NCBI RefSeq assembly: GCF_030160715.1
Contig: NZ_BSOW01000013.1
Location: forward strand, 62,001-126,000
Direction of reading: 5' to 3'
DNA: 64,000 nucleotides
From: Bradyrhizobium iriomotense
GTDB lineage: Bacteria; Pseudomonadota; Alphaproteobacteria; Rhizobiales; Xanthobacteraceae
Positions 1-7,433 of the stretch are shown here, piece by piece. The stretch's first letter is position 1, and each line of letters begins with the position of its first letter. The position numbers and the translations under genes are program-made. The notes under the pieces were generated by a model. That model was not told the DNA's origin. It was given only the letters and a program-made list of their open reading frames with translations, and did not search any database.

Positions 1-666
1 ATGGCTTCCGGTCGTGGCGTCGTTGAGCTGCGCGGAGATGCGCACCCGGTCGCCACTCCGCCGCACGCTGCCCTCGACGACGTAGCGCACGCCGAGCTCG
101 CGGGAGATCTCACTGAGGTGCACCGCGCGGCCCTTGTAGACGAAGGAGGAGTTGCGCGCGATGACGAAGAACCAGCGCAGCTTCGACAGCGCGGTGATGA
201 TGTCCTCGCTGATCCCGTCGGAAAAATAATCCTGCTCGCGGTCGCCGCTCATGTTGGTGAAGGGCAGCACGGCGATTGCTGGGCGGTCGGGCAACGGCAG
301 CGCGGCCGGGGCTTCCCTGGCCTGGCCGGCATGCTCCGCCGGGCTGCCATGGCCGTTTCGCATCTCGACGTCGCCGACGAAGCGAAAGCCTTTGCGCGCG
401 ACGGTGCGGATCAGCGCCTGGCTCGCGCCGGAATCGCCGATCGCCTTGCGCGCGGCATTGATCCGGCTGGTCAGGGTCGATTCCGAGACCGAGCGCCCAA
501 GCCAGATCTTGTCGATCAACTCGTCCTTGGTCACCACGCGGTCGCGATTCCTCATCAGGTGAACGACGAGGTCGAACACCTGCGGCTCGACCGCGACGGG
601 AACCTGATCCCGGCTCAGCTCCCGCCTGTCGGTGTCAAGTAGGTGATCGCTAAACAGAAACTGCAC
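1..666 (-). CDS. Winged-helix/TolB-like regulator, 3' truncated by window edge
   Basis: The reverse strand reads open from a GTG at 666 to the window edge, giving the first 222 residues. Residues about 5-95 form an OmpR/CadC-type winged helix: 'VFDLVVHLMRNRDRVVTKDE' followed by 'LIDKIW' and 'SRINAARKAIGD'. From about residue 128 comes the TolB-N/FlgO-like segment 'IAVLPFTNMSGD', then 'YFSDGISEDIITALSKL' and 'ARNSSFVYKG'. Proteins with this order usually continue into TPR repeats and are described as winged-helix TPR proteins or adenylate-cyclase-like regulators. The missing C-terminus should lie beyond base 1. An in-frame TGA lies ten codons upstream of the GTG, so this is nearly the only possible start, although the GAGG upstream is rather distant. 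The DNA target is unknown. Confidence 0.85.
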   Translation of the reverse strand, partial: MQFLFSDHLLDTDRRELSRDQVPVAVEPQVFDLVVHLMRNRDRVVTKDELIDKIWLGRSVSESTLTSRINAARKAIGDSGASQALIRTVARKGFRFVGDVEMRNGHGSPAEHAGQAREAPAALPLPDRPAIAVLPFTNMSGDREQDYFSDGISEDIITALSKLRWFFVIARNSSFVYKGRAVHLSEISRELGVRYVVEGSVRRSGDRVRISAQLNDATTGSH

Positions 667-877
667 TGCGACGACTCTGGCCTCACGACAAAATCAAGCA
701 TCTGAAACGGCAATATGAATTGGGTCTGGATTCTATGAGTCCATCGAGGCCCATTCCTGGTTCATCGCAATCGCGGCGGTTGCTCTGAACTGGACAGATG
801 TCAGCTATGTCGCCGATGGGCGGCGCGGGCGATGGAACCGGGCGATTTCACGCCGTCGTCACCGCCCGCCCTACGCT

Positions 878-1135
878 TTATGGCCGGGTGGTCACGGACA
901 CGGATGACGGCGGCCGTCGTTGCCGAGGAAGGTGCCGCTGTTCGGATCGTAGGACGGGTAGCGCGCCTGCGATAGGCGACCGCGTCGTCACTGGGCGGTG
1001 CTCCGTAGTAGGTGGGGGTGGGAGCGGATAGCCGGGACCATAATAATAAGCCGCGGCGGACGCCGGCGACAGCGCGCCCGCCGCGAGGCTTGCAAGCAGC
1101 ACGGCTGCGGCAACAGAACGAAGCGATTTCAACAT
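878..1135 (-). pseudogene. BA14K-family small secreted protein with two frameshifts
   Basis: An ATG at 1135 has a good GAGGAG ribosome site and starts a clear signal peptide (MLKSLRSVAAAVLLASLAAG, cleavage near ASA-A), then a Tyr/Pro-rich stretch (YYYGPGYPLPPPP). The family's expected continuation is present but split over three frames. 'YYGAPPSDDAVAY' lies in the next frame, and the conserved BA14K tail 'RYPSYDPNSGTFLGNDG' followed by RRHPCP and a stop at 892 lies in the third. Each shift is what one deleted base would cause; the first is inside a C-rich run near 1013-1020 and the second near 963. Read without correction, the frame ends at 878 with a non-family tail. It is either a decayed gene or two sequencing errors. 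The BA14K assignment rests on the C-terminal motif. Confidence 0.7.
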
Positions 1136-1454
1136 CAGGTCTCCTCGCCATGCGAAATGCGATCGACGCCTCGCGGGTGATGATCGAGCAACCCGCGGCA
1201 GCGACGGATTAAAGTTTCGACAGGATGACGGCTCGCAGCGATTTCGCTGAAGCAGCCGCGCCACGATCGCGGCGCCGGCTTCATCGAAATATGGCCTTGG
1301 GGTTGCTCAAATCGGGCCGCCGTCGTGGCAACGTGTTGAAAACCAAGATGCGTGAAACTGCGTATCTCGGCGCGCGGTGCGCAATTGGCTCGCGCACTTG
1401 CGCCGTGCGATGCTAGACTTAGATGGAACAGAGCCCGTCAGCAGAGGACCCGGC
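1136..1454. other. Intergenic region between divergent genes
   Basis: About 320 bases separate the divergent BA14K-type gene and the aminopeptidase gene, so both promoters should lie here. I could not assign convincing -35/-10 boxes, and I see no repeat or RNA gene in it. Confidence 0.4.
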
Positions 1455-2711
1455 ATGACCGATCAACGCATCACCTCCACTCCCATCGATCCCGCAAAGC
1501 TCGACCGGCTGGCCGAGGTGGCGGTGAAGGTGGGCCTGGGCTTGCGGCCGGGCCAGGATCTGCTGCTGACCGCACCGGCGATCGCGCTGCCCCTGGTGCG
1601 GCGGATCGCCGTGCATGCCTACAAGGCCGGCGCGGGCATCGTCACGCCGATCCTCTCCGATGAAGAGATGACGCTGGCACGCTACCGCCACGGTCACGAC
1701 GACAGTTTCGATCGCGCCGCCGGCTGGCTCTACGAGGGCATGGCGAAGGCGTTCTCGGAGAATACCGCGCGGCTGGCCATCGTCGGCGACAATCCGATGT
1801 TGCTGTCGGGCGAGGATCCCGCCAAGGTGGCGCGCGCCAGCAAGGCCAATTCGATGGCGTATCAGCCTGCGCTGGAGAAAATCGTCAATTTCGACACCAA
1901 CTGGAACATCATCGCCTATCCGAGCCCGTCCTGGGCGAAGCAGGTATTTCCCGACGATCCCGAGGAGATCGCGATCGGCAAGCTTGCGGAAGCGATCTTC
2001 GCCGCGTCCCGCGTCGACCGCGAGGATGCGATGGCGAACTGGGCGCAGCACAATGCGGTGCTGCGCGAGCGCACGAACTGGCTGAACGGCAAGCGTTTCC
2101 GCGCGCTGCAATACTCCGGCCCCGGCACCGATCTGACCATTGGCCTTGCCGATGGTCATGAATGGGAAGGCGGCGCCTCGCTCTCGAAGAACGGCATCAG
2201 CTGCAACGCCAACATCCCGACCGAGGAAGTCTTCACCACGCCGCACTGCCGGCGCGTCTACGGCCACGTCGTCAGCTCGAAGCCGTTGTCGTATCAGGGC
2301 ACGCTGATCGACAACATCGCCGTGCGCTTCGAGGACGGCAAGATCGTCGACGCAAAGGCCTCGCGCGGCGCGGAGGTGCTGAACAAGGTGCTCGACACCG
2401 ACGAGGGCGCGCGCCGGCTCGGCGAGGTGGCGCTGGTACCGCATTCCTCGCCGATCTCGCAGAGCGGGCTGTTGTTCTTCAACACGCTGTTCGACGAGAA
2501 CGCGGCCTCGCACATCGCGCTCGGCCAGTGCTATTCGAAGTGCTTCATCAACGGCGCCAAGCTGACGCCGCAACAGATCGTGGCGCAGGGCGGCAACCAG
2601 AGCCTGATCCACATCGACTGGATGATCGGCTCGGCCGAGACCGACATCGACGGCATTTTGGCCGACGGCAGCAAGGAGCCGGTGTTCCGCAAGGGCGAGT
2701 GGGTGAAGTAG
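1455..2711 (+). CDS. M29-family aminopeptidase
   Basis: A 418-residue cytoplasmic metallo-aminopeptidase of the thermophilic aminopeptidase/AmpS (M29) family, which removes N-terminal residues from peptides using two metal ions. Family landmarks are present: 'NIPTEEVFTTPH' (metal-binding Glu), 'LGEVALVPHSSPI' (second Glu), 'LFDENAASHIALGQ' (His) and 'IHIDWMIG' (His-x-Asp). Full length matches the family. I chose the ATG at 1455 because a GAGG site lies just upstream and the protein then begins with the normal 'DPAKLDRLAEVAVKVGLGL' helix; an in-frame ATG at 1377 would add 26 residues without a comparable site. It stands alone and converges with the gene at 2722-3282. Confidence 0.9.
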   Translation: MTDQRITSTPIDPAKLDRLAEVAVKVGLGLRPGQDLLLTAPAIALPLVRRIAVHAYKAGAGIVTPILSDEEMTLARYRHGHDDSFDRAAGWLYEGMAKAFSENTARLAIVGDNPMLLSGEDPAKVARASKANSMAYQPALEKIVNFDTNWNIIAYPSPSWAKQVFPDDPEEIAIGKLAEAIFAASRVDREDAMANWAQHNAVLRERTNWLNGKRFRALQYSGPGTDLTIGLADGHEWEGGASLSKNGISCNANIPTEEVFTTPHCRRVYGHVVSSKPLSYQGTLIDNIAVRFEDGKIVDAKASRGAEVLNKVLDTDEGARRLGEVALVPHSSPISQSGLLFFNTLFDENAASHIALGQCYSKCFINGAKLTPQQIVAQGGNQSLIHIDWMIGSAETDIDGILADGSKEPVFRKGEWVK

Positions 2712-2721
2712 CTGGCCAACC

Positions 2722-3282
2722 TCACGCCGCTGCGTTGCGCAGCATCGGATTGCGGTCGATCGTGAAGCGGTTGAACAGTGTCGTGAACGGACTGCCGTCG
2801 GTCGCGCGCACGATGGCGTCGGACGCGGCGACCGCTTCATAGAGCGCGCCGACGGGATCCTCCAAGGCGGGAAGGTCGAGCGCGTCACGGATCGCGTCGC
2901 GGGCGTCGTTGATGTCGTCCTCATGATCGAGCGTCGCCTCCAGCGCGCCCGCCGCCCGCCGCATCTGCTCGAGGTCGCCGCCGGCGGAGAATTTGAGGAT
3001 CTCGAGCCAATAGGGGCAGGCGACGACGATCTGGATGAAGTCCTCGAACGTCGCCGCGATGATCCCGGCACGGCCCTCCGATGACGCGTACAGCACATGG
3101 TTTGACGGCAGCAGCACGAACGCGCCACCCGCGCCGTCGATGCCGAGTTGCCGGGGCGCCTCGATGCCATCGATGGAGAACCAGTCGGGCGGCCGATCGT
3201 CCGCTTCAAGGGAGACGTCGAGGGCCGCGAGCTGCTCGGCAACCTCGCTATTGGCGCTGACGGCCTCGGGGAAGAGGGGCAT
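2722..3282 (-). CDS. Hypothetical protein, SUKH/SMI1-like features
   Basis: A 186-residue soluble acidic protein with no signal peptide or membrane segment. The stretch 'GGAFVLLPSNHVLYASSEGR' followed by 'GIIAATFEDFIQIVVACPYW' resembles the core and C-terminal helix of SUKH (SMI1/KNR4-like) proteins, in which a beta-rich core ends with a 'SFeeFL' helix. Many SUKH proteins are immunity partners of polymorphic toxins, but no toxin gene is nearby, so that role is not supported here. The stop lies only 10 bases from the convergent aminopeptidase stop. The family call is weak; it may simply be an uncharacterised conserved protein. Confidence 0.6.
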   Translation of the reverse strand: MPLFPEAVSANSEVAEQLAALDVSLEADDRPPDWFSIDGIEAPRQLGIDGAGGAFVLLPSNHVLYASSEGRAGIIAATFEDFIQIVVACPYWLEILKFSAGGDLEQMRRAAGALEATLDHEDDINDARDAIRDALDLPALEDPVGALYEAVAASDAIVRATDGSPFTTLFNRFTIDRNPMLRNAAA

Positions 3283-3521
3283 CGGACAGGCTCCTTCCTG
3301 ATTGAATTCCGCGCAATTTGTCGCACCCCGCGAGAAACGGGTTCATATGCGCGGAATCCGCTGCAAATCGGCGCGTTAGCCGCGCCGCACATGCAACTTG
3401 CGGCTGATTGTCCGGGCCCGCGTAAGGAAGAATTAAAAAACGGCTACTAGCGTCACACGCACTGTTTGAAACGGCCCGGGGCCTGGGCCAACCATTCATA
3501 TTCTATCCCCAGAGGAAGCCG

Positions 3522-3977
3522 ATGTCGCGCGCGTTGATTGAAACCGGAAGCTGTGCCGTCGATCTGGAACTGCGGCCGATCGAGCCGTCCTGGATCATCG
3601 AAGGCAATCCGGTGTCGCGCTCGCACATCCTGTCGACCAGCACCGACGGCACCGCATCGACCATCATCTGGTCCTGCACGGAGGGCCGCTTCAACTGGTA
3701 CTACGATTTCGACGAGACGATCATGATCCTGGAAGGATCGATCGTGCTCGAGAGCGAAGGCATGCCGCCGAAGCGCTACGGCGTCGGCGACGTGATCTTC
3801 TTCCGCGACGGTGCACATGCCAAATGGCACGTCGAGGGCCACGTCAAGAAGATCGCCTTCTGCCGCAAGACCAATCCGGCGCTCATCGGCTTCATGGTCC
3901 GTGTCGTCAATAAGCTGAAGCGGATGTTTCTCTCGCCCGGCGAGCGTCGTCCCGCGACGCTCATGGGCGCCCGCTGA
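3522..3977 (+). CDS. Cupin-domain protein (DUF861-like)
   Basis: A 151-residue single-cupin protein. Residues about 60-110 carry the small-barrel pattern typical of the DUF861/EutQ-like cupins: 'FNWYYDFDETIMILEGSIVL' followed by 'ESEGMPPKRYGVGDVIFFRD' and 'GAHAKWHVEGHVKKIAFC'. The usual metal-binding His pair of the first cupin motif is not obvious (DFDE instead of HxH), so metal-dependent catalysis is uncertain. The C-terminus is basic (NKLKRMFLSPGERR). The ATG at 3522 follows an AGAGGAAG ribosome site. It is a single gene ending at a strong hairpin shared with the convergent amidohydrolase. The substrate cannot be told from sequence. Confidence 0.75.
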   Translation: MSRALIETGSCAVDLELRPIEPSWIIEGNPVSRSHILSTSTDGTASTIIWSCTEGRFNWYYDFDETIMILEGSIVLESEGMPPKRYGVGDVIFFRDGAHAKWHVEGHVKKIAFCRKTNPALIGFMVRVVNKLKRMFLSPGERRPATLMGAR

Positions 3978-4021
3978 TCCCCAGGTTCTACCAAGGCGCT
4001 TCCCAGCGAATGGCGTCGAAA

Positions 4022-4047
4022 GGGGTCGGGACTGACGTCCCGGCCCC
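4022..4047. terminator. Hairpin between convergent genes
   Basis: An 11-bp GC-rich stem (GGGGTCGGGAC / GTCCCGGCCCC, one G-U pair) with a 4-base loop lies between the cupin stop (3977) and the opposing amidohydrolase stop (4057). A T-rich tail is weak on both sides, so it may be a bidirectional terminator or an mRNA-stabilising hairpin. Confidence 0.6.
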
Positions 4048-4056
4048 CTTCTCACG

Positions 4057-5118
4057 TCATGACGGCAGTTCGAGCCGGTAGACATTGGTCGCCGTCTGCA
4101 AGAACAGAGCCGTCTTCTCGGCTTCGCTCAGCGGCGCCGCGATGCGCTTGAAGGCATTGAAGATCACCTGGTAGCTGCACTGGCCCTTGTCCGGCGGAAA
4201 GTTGCTTTCGAACATCGCGCGCTTCGCCCCGAAGGCCTCGATGCAGGTCTCGACATAAGGCCGCCACGCCGCCGCAAGCTCCTCCGACGACGGCGGCCTC
4301 TCGCGCAGATGGAAGTCATAGCCGAGCAGGCACATCGCAAGTCCGCCGAGCTTGACCACGACGTTCTCGCATCTCGCGATCTCCTGGATCGCCGCGCGCC
4401 ACACCGGAAACACCTCCTCGCGCCGGCCCGCGAACCGGCCGGTGCCGGCCGGCCCGCCGCAATGATCGAGCACGATTTTGGTGTCGGGAAAGGCGCGCGC
4501 CAATTCGGTCAACTCGCCGATCTGTGGATGAAACAGCCAGGCGTCGAAGCTCAGGCCCAGCGGCGCGAGGCAGGCAAAGCCCTTGCGGAAGGTCGCGTCC
4601 GCCAGCAACCCCTTCGGCCGGTTCGCATACATGCCCGCGACCACCGGGTCCTCGTCCCAGGCGGAGGAATGCCGGATGCCGCGAAAGCGGCCGTTGCCGG
4701 CCGTGATCTCCGCTTCCAGCACCGGCTTTGCCGCATCGCCAAGCATGAGATTGACGTGGCTGACGATGCCCGCGCAGATCGCGGCCTTGCCATAGCCGCC
4801 GCTCGCGCTCATCGCGGCGACGCCGCTCGCGAACTCGACCTCCCCGACGGGGCGGAAGGCCTCGGGTCCATGCGCGCGGTACATCGAGCGGCAGTCGACA
4901 TAGACGGTTGCAATGACATTGTGGCCGGAGGCGATGTCGGCCGCCATCTCCTCGATCAAATAGCGCTGTCCGCCGCGATCCCAGAGGTGGTGATGAGGAT
5001 CGACGATCGGCTGCGAGGGATCGATAATCTCCTCCCGGTGCAGCGCGAGCCAGTCCTCGCGCGGATCGGCAAAGAGTCCGCTCTTGTTGGCGGGCATGCT
5101 GCTCGCGGCCATCGGCAT
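4057..5118 (-). CDS. Amidohydrolase-2 family metal-dependent hydrolase
   Basis: A 353-residue TIM-barrel protein of the amidohydrolase_2 family (relatives include ACMSD-like decarboxylases and lactonases such as LigI). The metal site is visible: 'IVDPHHHLWDR' near residue 40 (HxH type), 'KIVLDHCGGP' in the middle and 'RAMFESNFPPDKGQCSYQVI' near the C-terminus; the last is the family's terminal strand, with Ser-Asn-Phe-Pro where others have TDWP. The shape suggests hydrolysis of a lactone or cyclic acid; the substrate is unknown. A GGGGAG site precedes both the ATG at 5118 and an in-frame ATG at 5112; the second has better spacing. No operon partner is evident. Confidence 0.85.
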   Translation of the reverse strand: MPMAASSMPANKSGLFADPREDWLALHREEIIDPSQPIVDPHHHLWDRGGQRYLIEEMAADIASGHNVIATVYVDCRSMYRAHGPEAFRPVGEVEFASGVAAMSASGGYGKAAICAGIVSHVNLMLGDAAKPVLEAEITAGNGRFRGIRHSSAWDEDPVVAGMYANRPKGLLADATFRKGFACLAPLGLSFDAWLFHPQIGELTELARAFPDTKIVLDHCGGPAGTGRFAGRREEVFPVWRAAIQEIARCENVVVKLGGLAMCLLGYDFHLRERPPSSEELAAAWRPYVETCIEAFGAKRAMFESNFPPDKGQCSYQVIFNAFKRIAAPLSEAEKTALFLQTATNVYRLELPS

Positions 5119-5225
5119 TCGCTCCCCTGATTGTCGTTGCCGATGAAGCTAACATCCGGGGACGATGCGCGGCAGCGCGTGTTGCGCAACCGCGCCCTTC
5201 GGCGAGAGCGCATCAGGCGGCCTGG

Positions 5226-5747
5226 TCAGGCTTGGCGGCGTCGCGCCTTCACCTCCACCACCAGCCGCCAGTCCGCTGCCGTTGCAGGCTTGGCCTCGCC
5301 GAGCCAGTGGAACGTAGTCTCGGTGATTTCGGTAAAGCTCCAGCGTGACAGGTCGCCGCTGTCGGTTCCGCCTTCCTGCACGATGTCGGCGCCGCGCGGG
5401 CGGCCGATCTGCTGACGGAACAGGCTGCGGCCGGGATCGAACCAGGAAATCCGCCAGGCGTCGATGGTCGGATCGTACACGCGCAACGTCGTGCCGTACC
5501 AGTTGCCGGCGATCGGGAACGGCGGTGCGCCGGCGGGGCGAGGGATCATCCAGACATCCTGGACGGCGCGGCCCTCCAGCACCCAGCCGAAATGGATCTC
5601 GCCGGCCGCGCGATGGGTGGCGCCGTTAGGCGCGTGCGCGATGATCTCGGCATCCCAATCGCCGATGAACTGGCCGTAAAGCCTCAGCGCCTGCGCATGT
5701 TCGCGGTTGGGCCCGTCGGCGTGCAGAAATCTGGCAAAGTCTGTCAT
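5226..5747 (-). CDS. Conserved hypothetical protein (DUF1579-like)
   Basis: A 173-residue soluble protein. The pattern 'LRLYGQFIGDWDAEII', 'IHFGWVLEGRAVQDVWMIPR', 'YGTTLRVYDPTIDAWRISWF' resembles the lipocalin-like proteins annotated as DUF1579 or heme-binding-like beta-barrels in proteobacteria. No catalytic motif is evident. I chose the ATG at 5747 (MTDFARF) because GGAGAG lies six bases upstream; an ATG at 5759 is also possible. The gene precedes an MBL-fold gene on the same strand, with about 185 bases between the next start and this stop on their respective ends, so they are probably separate units. Confidence 0.65.
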   Translation of the reverse strand: MTDFARFLHADGPNREHAQALRLYGQFIGDWDAEIIAHAPNGATHRAAGEIHFGWVLEGRAVQDVWMIPRPAGAPPFPIAGNWYGTTLRVYDPTIDAWRISWFDPGRSLFRQQIGRPRGADIVQEGGTDSGDLSRWSFTEITETTFHWLGEAKPATAADWRLVVEVKARRRQA

Positions 5748-5822
5748 GTCGCTCTCCATTGCTGCGGAGAGACCATCACGCGCAGACAGCAGCCGGCTTG
5801 GAGAAAATTGCGCGGGGGCGCT

Positions 5823-6638
5823 TTACACGCCGTCGAGGATGATCACCGTCGGCGTGCCCGGCAGCGAATCCCGCGAGATCCGCAAGGAGCGTTCCAGGCG
5901 CCGGTCGATCTCGAAGTCGCGACCGATCCGGCGCATGAAGTCGTCGAGCGGGGTGGCGAAGCGGTGCATCGGCAGCACGACGGACGCTCGCAGGCGTTTC
6001 GTGATCTCCGAGATGCCGTCCAGCGACATGGTGTAGGTGCCGTCGATCGGCACCATGACGATGTCGAGCCGGCCGATCTGGGCAAAATGGCTGTCGTCGA
6101 GCTTGTGGTGGAGATGGCCGAGGTGGCCGATGCAGAGGCCCGCGACCTCGAAGATGAAGATCGAGTTGCCGTCGCGGATCATGTCGATGCCGGCATCGTC
6201 GCCGAAGTAACGGCGGATGTCGGTGGTGACGTTGCGGATGAAGGTGTCGCCGATGCGCTCGGAGATCAGCGCCGGCTTGCCGTCCTCGCCCCAGCCATGC
6301 AGCACATGGGGGATGCGCTTGTCGGGATATAAAGAGTAATGCGTGCTGTGGGCCCGGTTCATGGTGACGACATCGGGCAGCCGGCCGACCTGGTAGGCGC
6401 CGCTATAATCGGTGGCGATGCGCAAGCCGCCGGGCGTGTCGATGAAATAGGTGGAATGGCCGGCATAGGTGATCTCGACCTCGGCCGCATTCGCCGCCTG
6501 CCGAAAGGCGACCGGCAGTGCGCGCGGCGCCGCGTTGGCCATCGCCAGGCACTCGCTGCGCTGTGGTGGCTGTTGGGCGAGGGCAGGTGTTGCCAGCCAG
6601 CCGAGAAACGCAAGGACCGTCAGCAATAGTCGAGACAT
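5823..6638 (-). CDS. Secreted MBL-fold metallo-hydrolase
   Basis: A 271-residue protein with a Sec signal peptide (MSRLLLTVLAFLGWLATPALA, cut before QQPP), so it is probably periplasmic. The body follows the UlaG/L-ascorbate-lactonase-like beta-lactamase fold: 'VEITYAGHSTYFIDTPGG' near residue 55, 'DVVTMNRAHSTHYSL' where the HxHxDH motif normally sits, 'GHLGHLHHKL' and 'VVLPMHRFATP'. The first metal motif is altered to NRAHSTHYS, which leaves fewer canonical ligands, so activity may differ from typical hydrolases. It has its own transcription unit, convergent with nothing. No partner gene shows its substrate. Confidence 0.8.
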   Translation of the reverse strand: MSRLLLTVLAFLGWLATPALAQQPPQRSECLAMANAAPRALPVAFRQAANAAEVEITYAGHSTYFIDTPGGLRIATDYSGAYQVGRLPDVVTMNRAHSTHYSLYPDKRIPHVLHGWGEDGKPALISERIGDTFIRNVTTDIRRYFGDDAGIDMIRDGNSIFIFEVAGLCIGHLGHLHHKLDDSHFAQIGRLDIVMVPIDGTYTMSLDGISEITKRLRASVVLPMHRFATPLDDFMRRIGRDFEIDRRLERSLRISRDSLPGTPTVIILDGV

Positions 6639-6697
6639 GAAGAACCGTCCGTCGCTTATCGACGATCTGATGAGTGTATCTACGAATTATCCTCGCG

Positions 6698-7102
6698 TCA
6701 TGTGGTGCTGGCCAGCCGCGCCATTCCGCCGCTCGCCTCGATCAGTTTCACAGCCTTTTTGTCGAACGATACGAAGATATCGGCTCCAAGCCAGTTGCCT
6801 TCGTGGGCGATGACGCCGTCGGCGAAATCGCCGCCAGCATCGAGGAGCGCCAACCCAGCCTCGGCCACGGGACGGTTGACGACCACATTGGAGGCATTGA
6901 CAAAATGCCGGATGGAAGCCGCGATATTCTCAGCAGAAGTTTTATAGCCGCGTGAGAGGACCCAAGCCAACTCGCACAATGCAGGGATCGAAATAGCTAT
7001 TACGTCTGCCTTCTTGAGAAGAGCTTCGGCCGCTTTGCTCTGTTCGGCATCATCTCCGATCAGAACCCGTACCAAGACGTTGGTGTCGGGTGTTATCTTC
7101 AT
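6698..7102 (-). CDS. vapC: VapC-type PIN-domain toxin
   Basis: A 134-residue PIN-domain ribonuclease, the toxin of a type II toxin-antitoxin pair. The acidic active-site set is complete: Asp6 in 'ITPDTNVLVR', Glu44 in 'PALCELAWVL', Asp92/Asp95 in 'GGDFADGVIAH', and Asp114 in 'FVSFDKKAVKL'. The start overlaps the stop of the upstream antitoxin gene by 4 bases (ATGA), as usual for translational coupling. Known VapC proteins cleave initiator tRNA or rRNA; the target here is unknown. Confidence 0.93.
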   Translation of the reverse strand: MKITPDTNVLVRVLIGDDAEQSKAAEALLKKADVIAISIPALCELAWVLSRGYKTSAENIAASIRHFVNASNVVVNRPVAEAGLALLDAGGDFADGVIAHEGNWLGADIFVSFDKKAVKLIEASGGMARLASTT

Positions 7103-7353
7103 CGCTTGCCGGCCCAGCCGTCGGCAATGATCTCGTTCATCTCCTCGATCGACAGCGATCGGCCCTTCGTTTTTCCTTTCAGGAAGCCGAAGGCATCCGA
7201 AATCTTTCCGGTGGGCCGAGCTGCCTTCACCTCAACTCGACCCCCAGGCAGCTTTTCTATCGAGATCTTGTCGCCGGGATGCACACCGAGGTGCTCCAGG
7301 AGATCCTTCCGCAACGTAACCTGCCCCTTTGCCGTGACGGTAAGCGTGCCCAT
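7099..7353 (-). CDS. vapB: VapB-type antitoxin (AbrB/SpoVT fold)
   Basis: An 84-residue protein with an N-terminal swapped-hairpin AbrB domain ('TVTAKGQVTLRKDLLEHLGV', 'PGDKISIEKLPGGRVEV') that binds DNA, and a C-terminal tail ('LSIEEMNEIIADGWAGKR') expected to wrap the toxin. It is first in the operon, with GAGG five bases before the ATG. A perfect palindrome at 7380-7403 just upstream is the probable operator for self-repression by the VapBC complex. Confidence 0.93.
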   Translation of the reverse strand: MGTLTVTAKGQVTLRKDLLEHLGVHPGDKISIEKLPGGRVEVKAARPTGKISDAFGFLKGKTKGRSLSIEEMNEIIADGWAGKR

Positions 7354-7379
7354 GCGATCCTCAATGCTTCATATTTGAT

Positions 7380-7403
7380 AAGTAAGGCAATTTAGCCTTA
7401 CTT
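7380..7403. promoter_or_regulatory. Palindromic operator upstream of vapBC
   Basis: A perfect 9-bp inverted repeat (AAGTAAGGC ... GCCTTACTT) with a 6-base AT centre lies 27 bases upstream of the vapB start. A TTGAAA box on the reverse strand sits at its outer edge, so bound antitoxin would cover the promoter. The location and symmetry fit AbrB-fold antitoxin autoregulation. Confidence 0.7.
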
Positions 7404-7433
7404 TCAAGCGGGGGCAGGCCGATGCGAGGCTTC

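Noticed and set aside
1419..3392. Reverse-strand open frame of about 657 codons across the aminopeptidase gene
   Set aside because: It is antisense to a well-supported M29 gene and mixes with the SUKH-like gene's other frame; no motif supports it.
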